From Pelodera strongyloides (taxonomy: Eukaryota > Nematoda > Chromadorea > Rhabditida > Rhabditidae): a stretch of 64,000 nucleotides of DNA. Location of the stretch: assembly GCA_036852015.1 (NCBI GenBank), contig JAANDG010000292.1, forward strand, positions 1-64,000, written 5' to 3'. Below the pieces are notes generated by a model. That model had not been told where the DNA came from. It did not search any database and worked only from the letters and a program-made list of their open reading frames with translations. Positions 43,627 through 54,723 of the stretch are shown here, in pieces. Positions within the stretch are counted from its first letter, which is position 1. Each line of letters opens with the position of its first letter. Position numbers and translations under genes: made by a program.

Positions 43627-45585
43627 TTTGCGTTGCTAAAAATAATACGAAGATCCTTAGAAGATAGCCAAAATAAAATAATCGAGAACACATCAATACA
43701 CCGGAGAGTATATCATTTCAATCATAGATATTATATCATTTCAATGTTGGAAAAACTCTCTTTGCCATTACAAACATAAAAATGAGCCGTGAACCCGTAA
43801 AGGTCGTAATTGTCATCAATGAGCTAATTGCTTTATTCAAATTTTTGAGTGACTTACTGCTGATTTGTGTGTCCTCTTGACACAATGTAATCTAACGGCG
43901 CTAGCACTTGATGCGCGGTACTTAAGTACTACTATTCGGTCATAATTAGCTAATTAGGATGACATAGGGCAGTTGTGTGTTATCTCTCAAGCAAGCATTT
44001 GCCTTTAAAACAGATATTTCAGATATATGTAAAGTCACTCCTATCCTATAAATCTGGCAAATTATGGCATTTTACACAAACGAACTATTGAATTGATTAG
44101 TGAATTTCGATGGACTTTTGGAGAAAATAAGGTCTATAAATTTGCATACGAACCGGACCGGCTACCATATACTCTTCTCCAACTATTATTCTTATTTGGA
44201 CAAGTGACTCGGCTCATGAGAAACTCTCACCGCGTCTACTGTGATATGCAAATATCACTGCCACTAATGTAAAGTGAAGTCATAGGTGGAGTACCACACA
44301 ATGTTGATCAAAGAAGCCAATGTTACTCCATATTCATATTGTTAACCGAATTCGGGAGTTTCGAGTATTGGGTGTTACCGTTTTACTGCATAGCTTATTT
44401 TGTAAAAAATTACTGCATATCTATTTCTCATATATCTATTACGTTAAAATAATAAACCAGATATACTTTTGGTTACAGATGAAAAGAGGAAAACAACACT
44501 AGAAAAAAAAACGATTTATGCTGACAACGAATGTTATGATTTGGAAAATAGGGAAGAAATTGTACTAGGCGATTAGATTTTTAAACGTTGTTAACCGTAT
44601 TTGTTATGCAGGTATCTCTCCATAAAAAGAGTACAATATTAAGGCAAAAAATGACTCTAAGAATAAAAAGTTAGTAGGTCTTAAGGCTAATTCTAAGCGG
44701 CTTCTGAATCAAAATCGTACATTGGTCGCTGAAGCCTAGGCCCTAACCCTAAACTACGGCCGGGGCAATAAACGACCGCTATGAGAAGTATGATGTTTGC
44801 TCTTCCGACATAAAACGAATACTTCCGATTCCCCCGATTCTTTAGAAATGAGTTTGGTAGACAATACTATAGTGATATTATATACTAAACTAACTATTTA
44901 TACAATTAAATATAAGTAACAGAACAGTTTACAAAACTTTGCACACCGTGTGTGCACATTTATTAATTCGTAGTCCAGGTATGTTATTGAAAATTACCTT
45001 TATTACACATACTAATGTATAAAATAGTGACAGACAGATATACTCATTTACCACAACTTCCGCAAGACGAATGCACAGAACAGTAATAACGTTGGTCATT
45101 TGCATATTCTAGGAGAAAACTTAATAATAATATAATAAATTATTGACGCATTGTACACTTATAGACTTATACTATTATAAACTTGAATAAAGTTATAAGA
45201 TAAAAAAAACTTTAAAAAGGCTGTTTTATTGAAATTTAGAACTGGCTAACACCTCTTTTTTGGGCCTTTTCTTCGCATGACAGGAAGCGGGAAATTCGAT
45301 TACTCGACACGTGCTTACTACATAGAAATCTCGGGTTTTCAGAAATAAATCCTAGGAAATATGTTATAATTATTTTATTTTATTTTATACTTTATTAATA
45401 ATATGCTATAAAATATAGAAGTTATATTTTTATTAATATTATTAATAAAGATTGGCATCTGGAACTCGTTGTTTATTCTACCTCTGACATTTGAACATGT
45501 CATAAGCAAACTTTGTACGCTGTTCTATTTTAACACACTTGTACAAGGCGTGAAAGATTTATTATTATTATTAAACCATAATATT

Positions 45586-48500
45586 TCATCCCGGTCCCAT
45601 TGCATATTGATTTCTTTGACTTTGAGATCCTCCATTATACCCGGGTTCCACATGGACATTCTGCCCGCCTGGAAAGTTATTTAAAGTTCATAAAATGGGA
45701 AATAATTGAAAAACATAAGGGGTAGTTTTATTCAACTTTGAACTCGCTTCCTTTTATCTATAACATTCGCATGTGGTCTTAAATGTTCAAGCGTTCAATT
45801 GTTTTCATTCAATTTCTTTCCTTTTATCGAAAGCTCCTGGTGTGAGAAAGAAGCTGGTAGGCGTAGGAGACAGAGAGAGACCTACCATTTCTGTTACCAG
45901 TTTGGTACCCTGGTCCTGGTTCAATGTGCACATTGCCACCATATCCTGGCTCTACCACTGGTCCTTGTCCTGTATTGTACCCGGGCTCGACCACAGAACC
46001 TCCACTCGGATACCCGGGCTCGATTATTGGATATGTTGGACCAGTTGGATACTGTAATTGGTATATTGCATAAGCTTGTATGGCAAACGTGCCAGACCCA
46101 CATTAGGTGTGCAAATTACACTCATCCACCTCTAGGTCTTGATTTCCCGTACTAGGGCAAGCTCATTTACATACACTCTACATCTTTTACTTGTTAATTC
46201 GCACTTCATCCAACTAACCCCAGGTCCAGGTCTTTGTGTCGTGGTGATGGTCGGCAGTGTGGGTGAGGGTGTCGGGGCGGGAGTGGGAGCGGGACTAGGA
46301 CTAGGTCCCGGGGACGGTTCCGGGGACGGAACCGTGGGCACAGGCCTTGTCGTCGGAAGGGTCGGAACCGGCGTCCGCAGTGTGGGCGTGGTTGTGTCAA
46401 TGGGCTGTAACCTTTTGTTGTACATTAATACGTACAAAATGAGAGTCACGATTGGTACCTGGTTGATATGTTTACACATATCCGATTAATTAAAGAAAAA
46501 CGAAACGTCAACTTGTCGAACACACCGGTGTTTCCCCAGCAGCACAAACTCCATTGATACACGTGCCGTTGTAACAGGGCGATTCGCCTGAAAACGCATT
46601 TTTATCGTTTGTTTGGAGTGCCACATTCGCATCTCGGGACTCGGGACGTCAAGGGATCCAGACGCCATATGCACCACTCCGATTCCCTCGGGGAACAATT
46701 CCCTGGGGACAGAAAATAACATTCTAATGTGAGAGACGCAGAGAAAAAGACAGGCAAGGAATTCCCCATGGGGAATTGAGTGGTGAATATGGCCTCTGAG
46801 AACTAACCCTATTAGGAAGCCCTTCCAACCCCAAATGCTTATTTCAGTCGGCAGTTTTCGTCAAACACATGTTGCTTTACTTTCTACGCAGTGTGGAGTT
46901 CCCCGCCATACATATAAACCTTTGCGCGGTTCTTCATTCCTTTTACATCAAAACGACTTTACGCAGCTGACAAAATCTCAAATGAAACTAAAATTGCTTG
47001 CCGTTTACGTAGCCCCTGCAGTTGCCATTGATTCGTATCTTCGACGCGCATCTCGGTGCTCCGTTCGACCTATCGCAGAAGAGGAATCTAAACCAAATAT
47101 TCCAATGAGTTGTCACCCATCGCGCAATTGTCCTAATTAGCATAATTGTCGCAATTAGCATATTTACAAACTACAGTATCCTACCGCGGTATAGAATTAC
47201 CAACTTGGATGAGCATTCTGTGGAAGCAGTGCACGTGGGCCTCGGTGCGTACGAGTACAGATTATCAGTGTAAGTGTTGCTAAGGCCATCCTGAAATATA
47301 TATGCAGGATTTAATATTAAGCAGAATGAAATAGAGCAAACGCCAAAAATTAACATTATTCTCACCCTGCAAATAAGTCCCCCGGAAGAGAGTTTTCGCT
47401 CTAACCCAGACAAATAAGCTTTTGTGGATCCCGCCTCAGAGACCGAAACCACCAACACTTTTTTTGTATAATTTTTGTGGAATAGGATTTTGCAATTCCT
47501 AATTAATAGTTATCTAATCGTAATCGCCTACTGTAAGAATATAATTACCTTATTGGTCAATGGTGCGAACGGAGCCATAATTGTCTGTTGAAAGTGTGCT
47601 TGTGAACTACACTGAGCCTGGTCTGGTGGGTACTCAGCCTCTCTTTGTTCACGGGTCTAGAAACAAATGTTAAAGCGAAATGCTAGCCCCTTTGGAAAAT
47701 TTGCATATGATAAGCAAATCCTATGTATCCTATGCTAATTTTCGTAACGTCCACGGCAATCGTACAAAATTAGCATAGGATACATAGGATTTGCTTATCA
47801 TATGCAAATTTTCCAACGAGGCTAGCATTTCGCTTTAATTATTTGAATTTTTCGGAGCTGCGGTTCCCTGTATGCAAGCGTTTTCTACTGTAAGCGTATT
47901 ATAAGCACTTTGTGATAGAAGGTAGAATACTAGTTCTGCGGTACGGTTTTTTTCTCATTCTAATTTGTCAGCTGGAACTCGTCGCCTGTGCTCAGGACAT
48001 CTCTGCGGAACATGTCATAAGCAAAACGTTGAATTTGAACTTTTGTATAAAGGTGCACGTACACTCTCTTGAAACGTAAAACAAATTTAAAAGACATTTT
48101 TAATTTTTAATCATAATTACTGTACTCATTAAGTATATTCTTAAGGATATGTTGTGTGAATAAAGTAGGATTCACATTCCTTTTACATACAGTATTTTGG
48201 AACAATGAATTTCCAATGTCTCTTGCCCTATGTCGCGGGTTTGATTGCGCGTATCCACGAATATTAATTTTTTAAAGCGAAATCCTGGCCGTTTTTTCAA
48301 ACGCATTTGCTCGAATTTAGCTAGAATTTTTATTCTAATTTATGTTCATTTGCATAAGCTGCATAAGAATACTGGGGTACTCGATGTGTTCCAAAAATCG
48401 ACCAGTATTTCGCTTTAATTTTTAAATTACCTGTCTATTCTGCCTCCATAATTCCCAAATCATATCAACGAATGAATGATGTAACCAGAATAGGGGATCT

Positions 48501-51500
48501 CCAGTTGATGTTCTCTATAATTTATAAAAGTTCTTGCGTGAGTGCTTGTAGTTTGTAGTTTGTAGTCTGTAGTACTTATCAATGGCTTGTAGTTTGTAGT
48601 CTGTAGTACTTATCAACGAGAGAAACACTATGAACACATCAAGTCCATAGTTCGTTCCTTGCCACTGATTCAGGAACAAAAACAAAAGTCGCTAAATATT
48701 TGAAAAAATACATTGTACAAAAATACAAATACAAAAATACATAAAAACAAATAATACATAATAATACTAATAATAATAATACATCAATAAAAAAATACAA
48801 AAATGCATAATGATACCCACCGGATCTAGCATATGTCCCCCGACAAACACGTGTGGCTTTCCATGTGTGTACTCTAGTGTGTTGAAATCAGCTGAATACG
48901 GGCAACCCTGAAATATTTAGGAAATTTCACATCATAAAACTAGTTAGCCTTGGTTTCTATAGAGCAACCTTGTCTTTTCCTGAGAATATGGTAACATCGA
49001 GTTCGATTCCTGCGTGATTTGTCTGGTATAAGTGTTCTACTAGTTGGGCTACGCGCGCACTGAAGCACTACTGATTTTTATTAGCACAACTGGTAGATAT
49101 TCTCGCCAGGATTTCGCGGCGCGGTTCCGCGCCAGGGTTTCGCGGCACGGTTCCGCGCCAGGGTTTCGCGGCGAACTGCCCAAGTTTCATCAGTGTAGAG
49201 CGGTGTGTTTTCCTCTAACGGTGGTGCATCTACCGAAAATATTCAATTGGGGGTCCATGAAAATTACACGTAGTAGTTTTCGCTTACCTGTCTTGGAGAA
49301 GTAAATGATAATGTCTGCATGAAATCACTCTGTGAGATAGCCGCCTGCACATCCTGTTCAGTAAAAGGAGTAGGTGTGTTAAGACCCACTTCACGCCGAG
49401 TGACCTCTCCCTTTAAATTCAATATTTTAGGCTAGTCATGTCAAGTTGAGAGAAAAATGTTGTTTTAAATGGGGGCGGGGCGCGGTTGGGCGTGGAACCG
49501 AACCCGCGCCTTTGGATCTCACGTCCAGTGCTTTAACCACTGCGCCAACTCTATTTAACACCATTTACCAGATACAAAATGAAACTTTCTTGATGCGCCT
49601 TGAAAAAAAAATAAATGCGTGCGCCTAGCTATCGCCGCACATGGTGTTCCTCTACACCAATGGCAGTGGATGGCAAAGGGCCTGGCAATTTGATAAAAAC
49701 CATGTTCAGAGACTACTATTGACTCAACAACTACAAACTCGATAGCCGCGAAAGTTGGCAAAAACTCCATCGGTGACCAGTCCATTTCCAGTTCCGAATA
49801 GATCTCCAGTGAACATAATCGAGTCGCTGAAAGGACTCTTTGGAATAGCAGGAAAGGTATCTGGCTCATTCTTGGCTTTTAGAAGAGCTGATAGTTAGAG
49901 CGAGAGAGAGAGTGAGAGAGAGGGAGAAAACGAAGAGAATGCTTAGGGCTAACTGTGAAAGAGAGAGGAAATAGATGTGTATTTCTTTTGTTGCGAATGA
50001 CGTATATTCATTGGCAAATCCATTATTTTTCTAGAATACAAAACAATTAAGACCCACGTCGGCTGTGGAATTGCATTATCGATTGTCGAGTCCCAATACG
50101 GGAGTACTGTAGTGGGTTCGACCTCTCGAAGAGCCAATTCGATCCTGAACAATTAAGAAGTAAATTTTTTTATATATATTCACTGTGTGACGCCTTAAAG
50201 GGAGAGGCCCACGAGAAAAAAGTTGCCCTCAATTTACTTGCACAGAATGTCCGGTACTTCAGAAATATTACCGTGAAAACCGCACTGCTTGAAGCCTAGA
50301 ACTCACAGAGTCATTCCCCGTCAAACAGTTCGGTCAGTTACCGCACTGAGAGCCGATGAGTTGCGCGCCGCACCATTTCGGGAAACAAAATGCGCGCCGC
50401 AAAGGAATGGGAAACAAAATGCGCGCGGAATAGAAATGGCGCGCAAAGTGTTTCCCGAAAAGGTGCGGAAACGGTGCGGAAATGGTGCGGCGCGCAACTT
50501 GCGCCCCGCACCATTTCCGCACCTTTTCGGCAACGTTTTTGAAAGCGCTCGGAGGATCTGCCGTAAGTGCAGTTGTTGTACTAATATTTTTCCGCAAGCA
50601 CAGGTCTCACATGTGTTGTGTAGCCGAGTGGTCTAAGGCGCTGTTCAGAGAATTATCTAACAAGAGTGTAGGGTTCGGATCCAACACGCTGCTTTCTTTT
50701 TGCAGTTGCTACTTATCCCGCACCGTTTCCGCACCTTTTCGGCAACGGTTTGGGGGTGTTTCCCGCAACAGTTTGGGGGTGTTTCCCGCACCAAAACGGC
50801 AACCAGAGTCGGTTAAAAAACTTTTGCAGCGCGCATCAAATTCTTTTGCGGGAAACACCCCCAAACTGTTGCCGCGCGCAACTCTTGAGTTTCGTTGCGT
50901 AGTCAGCAAAGTCAAAATTCGTTTTTACGGTTGATATCCGTTAATTTGCTTTCTTTCTCTACATAATAATGGCCAAACGAATGAAGATCATTCCTACGTT
51001 TATAAAGAGGCGTTTCCAATAAAGTAATGCCCTAAAAGAGCAAAAATTGCTTCTGGCTACGGTACCTGGCCGAACTGTTTGCCGGAGAATAACTCAGTGA
51101 GTTCTAAGCTTGAATCATTGCGGTTTTCGCAGTAATTTTTCTGATATTCCGGACTCTATTCACAAATAAATTGAGGTTCACTTTTTTCTCGTGGGCCTCT
51201 CCCTTTAACTCGCTTTGCGAACGATCCTTGGTGGTGGGTGCCGGTAGCATAATGGTAAATGCATTGGCCCGGATGGCTGAAGATGCGGGTTCGATCCCCG
51301 CTCGACCGAAACCCCAATTTTTCGTTTGCAACCAAAATTTATAAAACTTAGGCTGGGGCGGCCTTTAATGACCTCTGTGCATTTGCACTAACATTTGAAA
51401 ATTAAGAAGTAATTATCAATTACCTAAAGAAAAAGTATGGAAGAATAAAAAATATGACACCTGTCACAGTGAAAACTATAATGTAGAAAAGGAGCTTCCG

Positions 51501-53555
51501 ATGAAAATATATATTACAGAAATGCCTATACACTGAGGGAACTTGCCCGGTGCACGGGCTAGGCCTACACTCGGCCCGAAAAGGGTGGGCCGCCCACCCC
51601 ACGCCCACACCAGGCCCACCACTCGCCCATATGGGGAAAGTAACTCGTGTGGCATGAAAAGGTGGCCTGCTCGTGGGCCTGAGGTGCGCCTGGTGGCCTG
51701 GTGTAGGCCTAGTGTATGCGAACAAAGAGACACGTTATACTATTGTTACACAGTGAAGAGTCTTACCTTTTAATAAACTCCCTATGCCAAGGTAGAAATG
51801 CGGGTCCCGAATGCGCACCAGGGGAAATAGAGAATTCGGCGTGAATATCAGAAAGTTCTGCATATTTTCCATTGTTCTGTAAGAATGTTGGCATAGTATA
51901 ATCAAAATATAACTGTCCGCCTGGTGGTGTAGCGGTTAGTGGTTAACTTCTCAGGCAAACGTCACAGGTTCGATACCAGGCCGAACCGTCACATCACACC
52001 AAATGTGTCAGTAGACGAACAGCTCAGAGCGCACTCACCACTCAATTCCCCATGGGAATTCCCCATCTTTTTCTCTGCGTCTCTCACATTAGAATGCTAT
52101 TTTCTGTCCCTTATTTCCCCGAGGGAATTGGAGTGATGAATATGGCCTCTAGTGATGAATCGGTAATCTTATTGTTAGTATGATTATGTGTACTAATGTA
52201 CTGTACCAGTAGAAACCATCAGTGTCCCCTACTTTTACATCTTGACATGAGCCTATATTGAATTTAGTTGCACAAATAAAACAAAACAAACATGTATCGT
52301 CCACATTGCATTGTGAAACCTGGCTCGTTCGTCATCTGTCATGGTTCTGTACTCTTTTCGCACGGCCTTTTCGTATCGAACACCATTTTCAAGGATACAA
52401 GCACCATTTTGTAGGTCACCTAAAGAATTGGTACAACATTAAAACTGAAATTCCTGAATAAAACAGTCATCCGACAGTTTTTCATGGGCCAGAGTGCAAA
52501 AAGAAAACCTAAACACCCGCTCACCTATCATGAACATACAAACGCAGTTCATATCATGACATTGATAGAGTGACTGTGGGCGGTTTGGTAGCGAGAGCAT
52601 CGCCAGTCCGGGGCGGTCCGATTGGGTTACGTTGATCGTCTAAATTGGTATATCGCTTAGTTGAGGCTCTATTGCACCAAGTTATGTACCTATGTATGTA
52701 CTGTATCAGCAAAAAGTACCGAGATGCAAAGCATGCGAATTTCGTAAAAACGAGGGCAAAAACACGTGGACATAATTGTGTTCTTTTTAAATAGTAAAAT
52801 TTCTCTGATAATAATTAACTAACATAAGTTTAGAATAGGTAGAATTTTCGAGCTCATCAGTACGACTCCCGTTAAAGGGTCAGGCCCATTTCAAATGACC
52901 CCTATTTTTAATGATTCCATCTGATTCTCCGTTTCAAATATAGTAGGCTGATTTTTTTTTTCCAGTTTTCAGTCGCAATATTCACGCAGTTTTCAGCAAT
53001 TTACCATGGCCAGTCATACACAACAAGCAATCGCAGTTGTCACGCCCATTCGCGCTGATTGGCATATAGCGCAATTGCCACGCCCAACAGAGCATATTTC
53101 CCAATTAGCGCGGAGGGGCGTTACAAATTCGATAGATAGTTGGGTATGACTGGCCATGGTAAATTGCTGAATACTGCGTGAATTTTGCGCTTGAAAATTA
53201 GAAAAATATCGTATCCTACTATATTTGCCACGGAGAGTCAGATGGAATCATCAAAAATAGGGGTCATTTGAAATGGGCCTGACCCTTTAAGACAGATTGG
53301 AACAGATGTAAACCAATCTTTACGTCAACGTTTCATCTTTCGGCATCATTAGGACAAGGAATAAACACCTCAAAGTTGGGTATTTAAACCTAATTTTAGC
53401 AAAAGTATAATCTGTATACTTACCCTTGAACCTTCATCCCATCGTTGTATTTGCTCGCAAGCTACTTGTATTGCATAAGATGGAGCTGTAGAACAGTCCA
53501 CTTGCGATTTTACTTCTCTTATTAGGAGGAACAGCAGAAGTAATATAGGAAGCAT
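45586..53555 (-). CDS. Secreted tyrosinase with Pro/Thr linker and EPGY-repeat tail
   Basis: Binuclear-copper phenoloxidase family, probably acting on extracellular tyrosine/DOPA (cuticle or eggshell). Fifteen exons in order of translation: 53,424-53,555; 52,525-52,639; 52,292-52,419; 51,767-51,876; 50,058-50,144; 49,739-49,826; 49,288-49,410; 48,821-48,907; 48,431-48,514; 47,549-47,656; 47,185-47,290; 46,526-46,587; 46,219-46,404; 45,898-46,051; 45,586-45,668. They give 550 aa. Signal peptide [17 protein letters not shown]; then [20 protein letters not shown]; CuA with His 137, 147 and 156 ([21 protein letters not shown]); [19 protein letters not shown]; CuB with His 276, 280 and 302/303 ([25 protein letters not shown]); then [14 protein letters not shown]. 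All copper ligands are present. After a small Cys cluster ([11 protein letters not shown]) follow a ~62-residue Pro/Thr/Ser linker and a Gly/Tyr tail with repeated EPGY. The usual nematode ShK domains are not seen. The donors at exon 3 (CAT|GTTTGT) and exon 12 (CCG|GTGTGT) are weak. Confidence 0.9.
46664..46799. mobile_element. MITE family C, copy 3 (tyrosinase intron 11-12 region)
   Basis: GCCATATGCACCACTCCGATT to GAATTGAGTGGTGAATATGGC. Its inner arms GGGGAACAATTCCC/GGAATTCCCCATGGGG match copy 1. Confidence 0.78.
47670..47838. mobile_element. MITE family B, copy 4 (tyrosinase intron 9)
   Basis: Palindrome with TTAAAGCGAAATGCTAGCC ends and the shared centre CGTCCACGGCAATCG. Confidence 0.88.
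48272..48418. mobile_element. MITE family A, copy 13 (tyrosinase intron 9)
   Basis: TTAAAGCGAAATCCTGGCCG to AGTATTTCGCTTTAA. It has a shorter left arm than other copies and ends 12 bp before exon 9 in genome order. Confidence 0.8.
49490..49556 (-). pseudogene. tRNA-like fragment (tyrosinase intron)
   Basis: On the minus strand: GTTGGCGCAGTGGTTAAAGC, a GACGTGAGATCC middle, and GCGGGTTCGGTTCC. The ends can pair (GTTGG / CCAAC). The anticodon arm is not canonical. Confidence 0.4.
50195..51208. mobile_element. 1-kb family D element with GC-rich hairpin core (tyrosinase intron 4)
   Basis: Terminal inverted repeats TTAAAGGGAGAGGCCCACGAG / CTCGTGGGCCTCTCCCTTTAA. Inside lie a GC-rich hairpin (about 50,456-50,531; ggtgcggaaatggtgcggcg against cgcaccatttccgcacc), a second one (gtttgggggtgtttcccgc at 50,740-50,780 against its complement near 50,860) and a tRNA-Leu-like stretch. 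No transposase frame is recognisable. Confidence 0.7.
50612..50688 (+). pseudogene. tRNA-Leu-like sequence inside the 1-kb element
   Basis: AGCCGAGTGGTCTAAGGCGC is the exact D-arm style of leucine tRNAs. A GGGTTCGGATCC T-arm follows, and the outer bases TGTGTTG / CAACACG pair. The anticodon arm (TGTTCAGAGAATTATCTAAC) and the T stem do not fold normally. Confidence 0.4.
51241..51309 (+). pseudogene. tRNA-like sequence next to the 1-kb element
   Basis: The D-arm GCATAATGGTAAATGC and the T-arm GCGGGTTCGATCCCCGC pair perfectly. The anticodon loop would read CCGGATG. The acceptor stem is poor, so this is likely a pseudogene or SINE head. Confidence 0.42.
51555..51716. mobile_element. GC-rich hairpin element (tyrosinase intron 4)
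   Basis: GGGCTAGGCCTACACTCGG at the left and GGTGTAGGCCTAGTGTATG at the right, with GGCCCACCA/TGGTGGCCTG-type inner repeats. Confidence 0.6.
51919..51985 (+). pseudogene. tRNA-like fragment (tyrosinase intron 3)
   Basis: GTGTAGCGGTTAGTGG (A-box-like) and ACAGGTTCGATACC (B-box-like). The outer bases GCCTGGT / ACCAGGC pair, but the spacing to the T-loop is wrong for a tRNA. Confidence 0.35.
52026..52150. mobile_element. MITE family C, copy 4 (tyrosinase intron 3)
   Basis: AGAGCGCACTCACCACTCAAT to GGAGTGATGAATATGGCCTCT. It has the same internal order as copy 3, in reverse. Confidence 0.75.
52872..53290. mobile_element. Hairpin element family D, copy 5 (tyrosinase intron 1)
   Basis: Long inverted arms: TTAAAGGGTCAGGCCCATTTC...CCATGGCCAGTCATAC and its complement. 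The ~70-bp centre contains GCGCAATTGCCACGCCCA. It occupies nearly half of the intron. Confidence 0.9.
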
Positions 53556-54723
53556 TTATAAGTTAATAAATAAGATTTTAGTTTACGATGCTAGATCCTT
53601 GCTAGTTCAATCTAGAACGAGAAACTATAGGAATATGAATATAGTTTAATGAATGCGCACCCGCTCAGCTGTTCGGTGGATGAAAATTCTCCGTTATTTC
53701 CCCGACAGTCAATATTATAACGTGTCAAAAGGAGCCGTTTAAACCCCTTCTTTTTACCATTTTCCCCAAAACTTGTGCACACTCATTGTGTATATTTTAC
53801 ACGGAAAGAAATGAGAAATGACCACTGAGTGATCTTTTGAGTAAATAGGAAAATGGTGTTTGAGCACAAAGAAATTTCTGTAAGTTTTGGAAGGATGGAT
53901 TATGACGCCGAGCTGTCACTGTGCGCGGCGAGAGCGCAGCGCTTTTTTATTTTTGCCCGCGCTTGCGAGTGACTCGTCGCGCACCTTGCGGCGAGCGCGC
54001 AGCGCTTTATTTTTTCAGCCCAGCGTTCGCCAGTGACTAGCTGTGCACAAAGGTTTGTGGCCGGGTTGGGGTTGCACGTTTTTGGGGTAAGATGGCGCTA
54101 GCATTAACTATGGAGGACAGTTTCTTCGTTTTGTATCACACCTTATTGGAATTACCATGGTTTTTCCCGTCTTTGCTTTTCCACATACAGTAATTGTTAC
54201 CTTTCGAAATGCAATCATCATGCAAACTGGAAAATAAATTATTATTATTATTATTATTATCAATTCAAAATTATTTGCCTCCACACTTTTACGCTACATA
54301 TACATACATTATATAGTTTCTTGGCCGTTGGCATACGGTCCTGTACCAATAGCTCAAAACAGTAACGTTTGCCGAATTACACAAAGTAAACATGTAAAAG
54401 AGCAGAACACAGCGGAATAGAACATACCGGAAACATTGTTTATCCTTACGGCTGTTCGCTAAAGAGCGCTATACCAAGCAAACAGTCGGGGGTTCAATTC
54501 CGTCTGGCTTTTACAACCCGGGAACGCAAAATTTTGGAACGATTTGGTGTTTTGATCTTGAAATTGAAAGGTTTAAGTAATATATGTTTCATATCATAGA
54601 TCAGCTGCGTACGTGCTTCTCTATTCAAGCTTGTTATCAACGATTGTAATCGTAATATTGCAAATAAGCCGCTGTTCGAGAGCTTATATAAGTAGAGTGT
54701 TAGCATTGAAATGAAACGTTGTC
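53556..54723. other. Divergent intergenic region, tyrosinase / secreted protein
   Basis: 1,168 bp between two divergently transcribed secreted-protein genes, so both promoters must lie here. It contains the 60-bp GC-rich direct repeats (53,925-54,047), an (ATT)n run near 54,240 and a tRNA-like fragment (54,442-54,513: TTCGCTAAAGAGCGC, GGGGGTTCAATTCCG). Confidence 0.55.
53925..54047. repeat. Two 60-bp GC-rich direct repeats in the divergent promoter region
   Basis: Copies 53,925-53,984 and 53,988-54,047 both run GCGGCGAG(A/C)GCGCAGCGCTTT, T-rich tract, GCCC(G/A)GCG(C)TT, GAGTGACT/CAGTGACT, ..GTGCAC or CGCGCAC. The GC content is far above that of the flanks. Confidence 0.7.

Larger units (their letters stand above)
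36379..45585. other. ~9-kb stretch without a recognisable gene
   Basis: No exon series on either strand gives a protein I recognise. It holds four family A MITEs, one family F element, a Helitron-like element and a tRNA-like fragment (listed separately), plus a poly-G run at 39,574. A rapidly evolving small gene or ncRNA cannot be excluded. Confidence 0.45.

Noticed and set aside
46206..46489. Arg/Pro-rich and Gly/Val-rich alternative frames over the tyrosinase linker
   Set aside because: Only the phase giving [12 protein letters not shown]...TTTQRPGPG joins both neighbouring exons; the others are shadows of the low-complexity DNA.
47960..48030. Possible extra tyrosinase exon (minus strand, [19 protein letters not shown])
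   Set aside because: The flanking tyrosinase exons already join in phase; a diverged copy of the same stretch lies past the gene end (45,460-45,512), pointing to a repeat.
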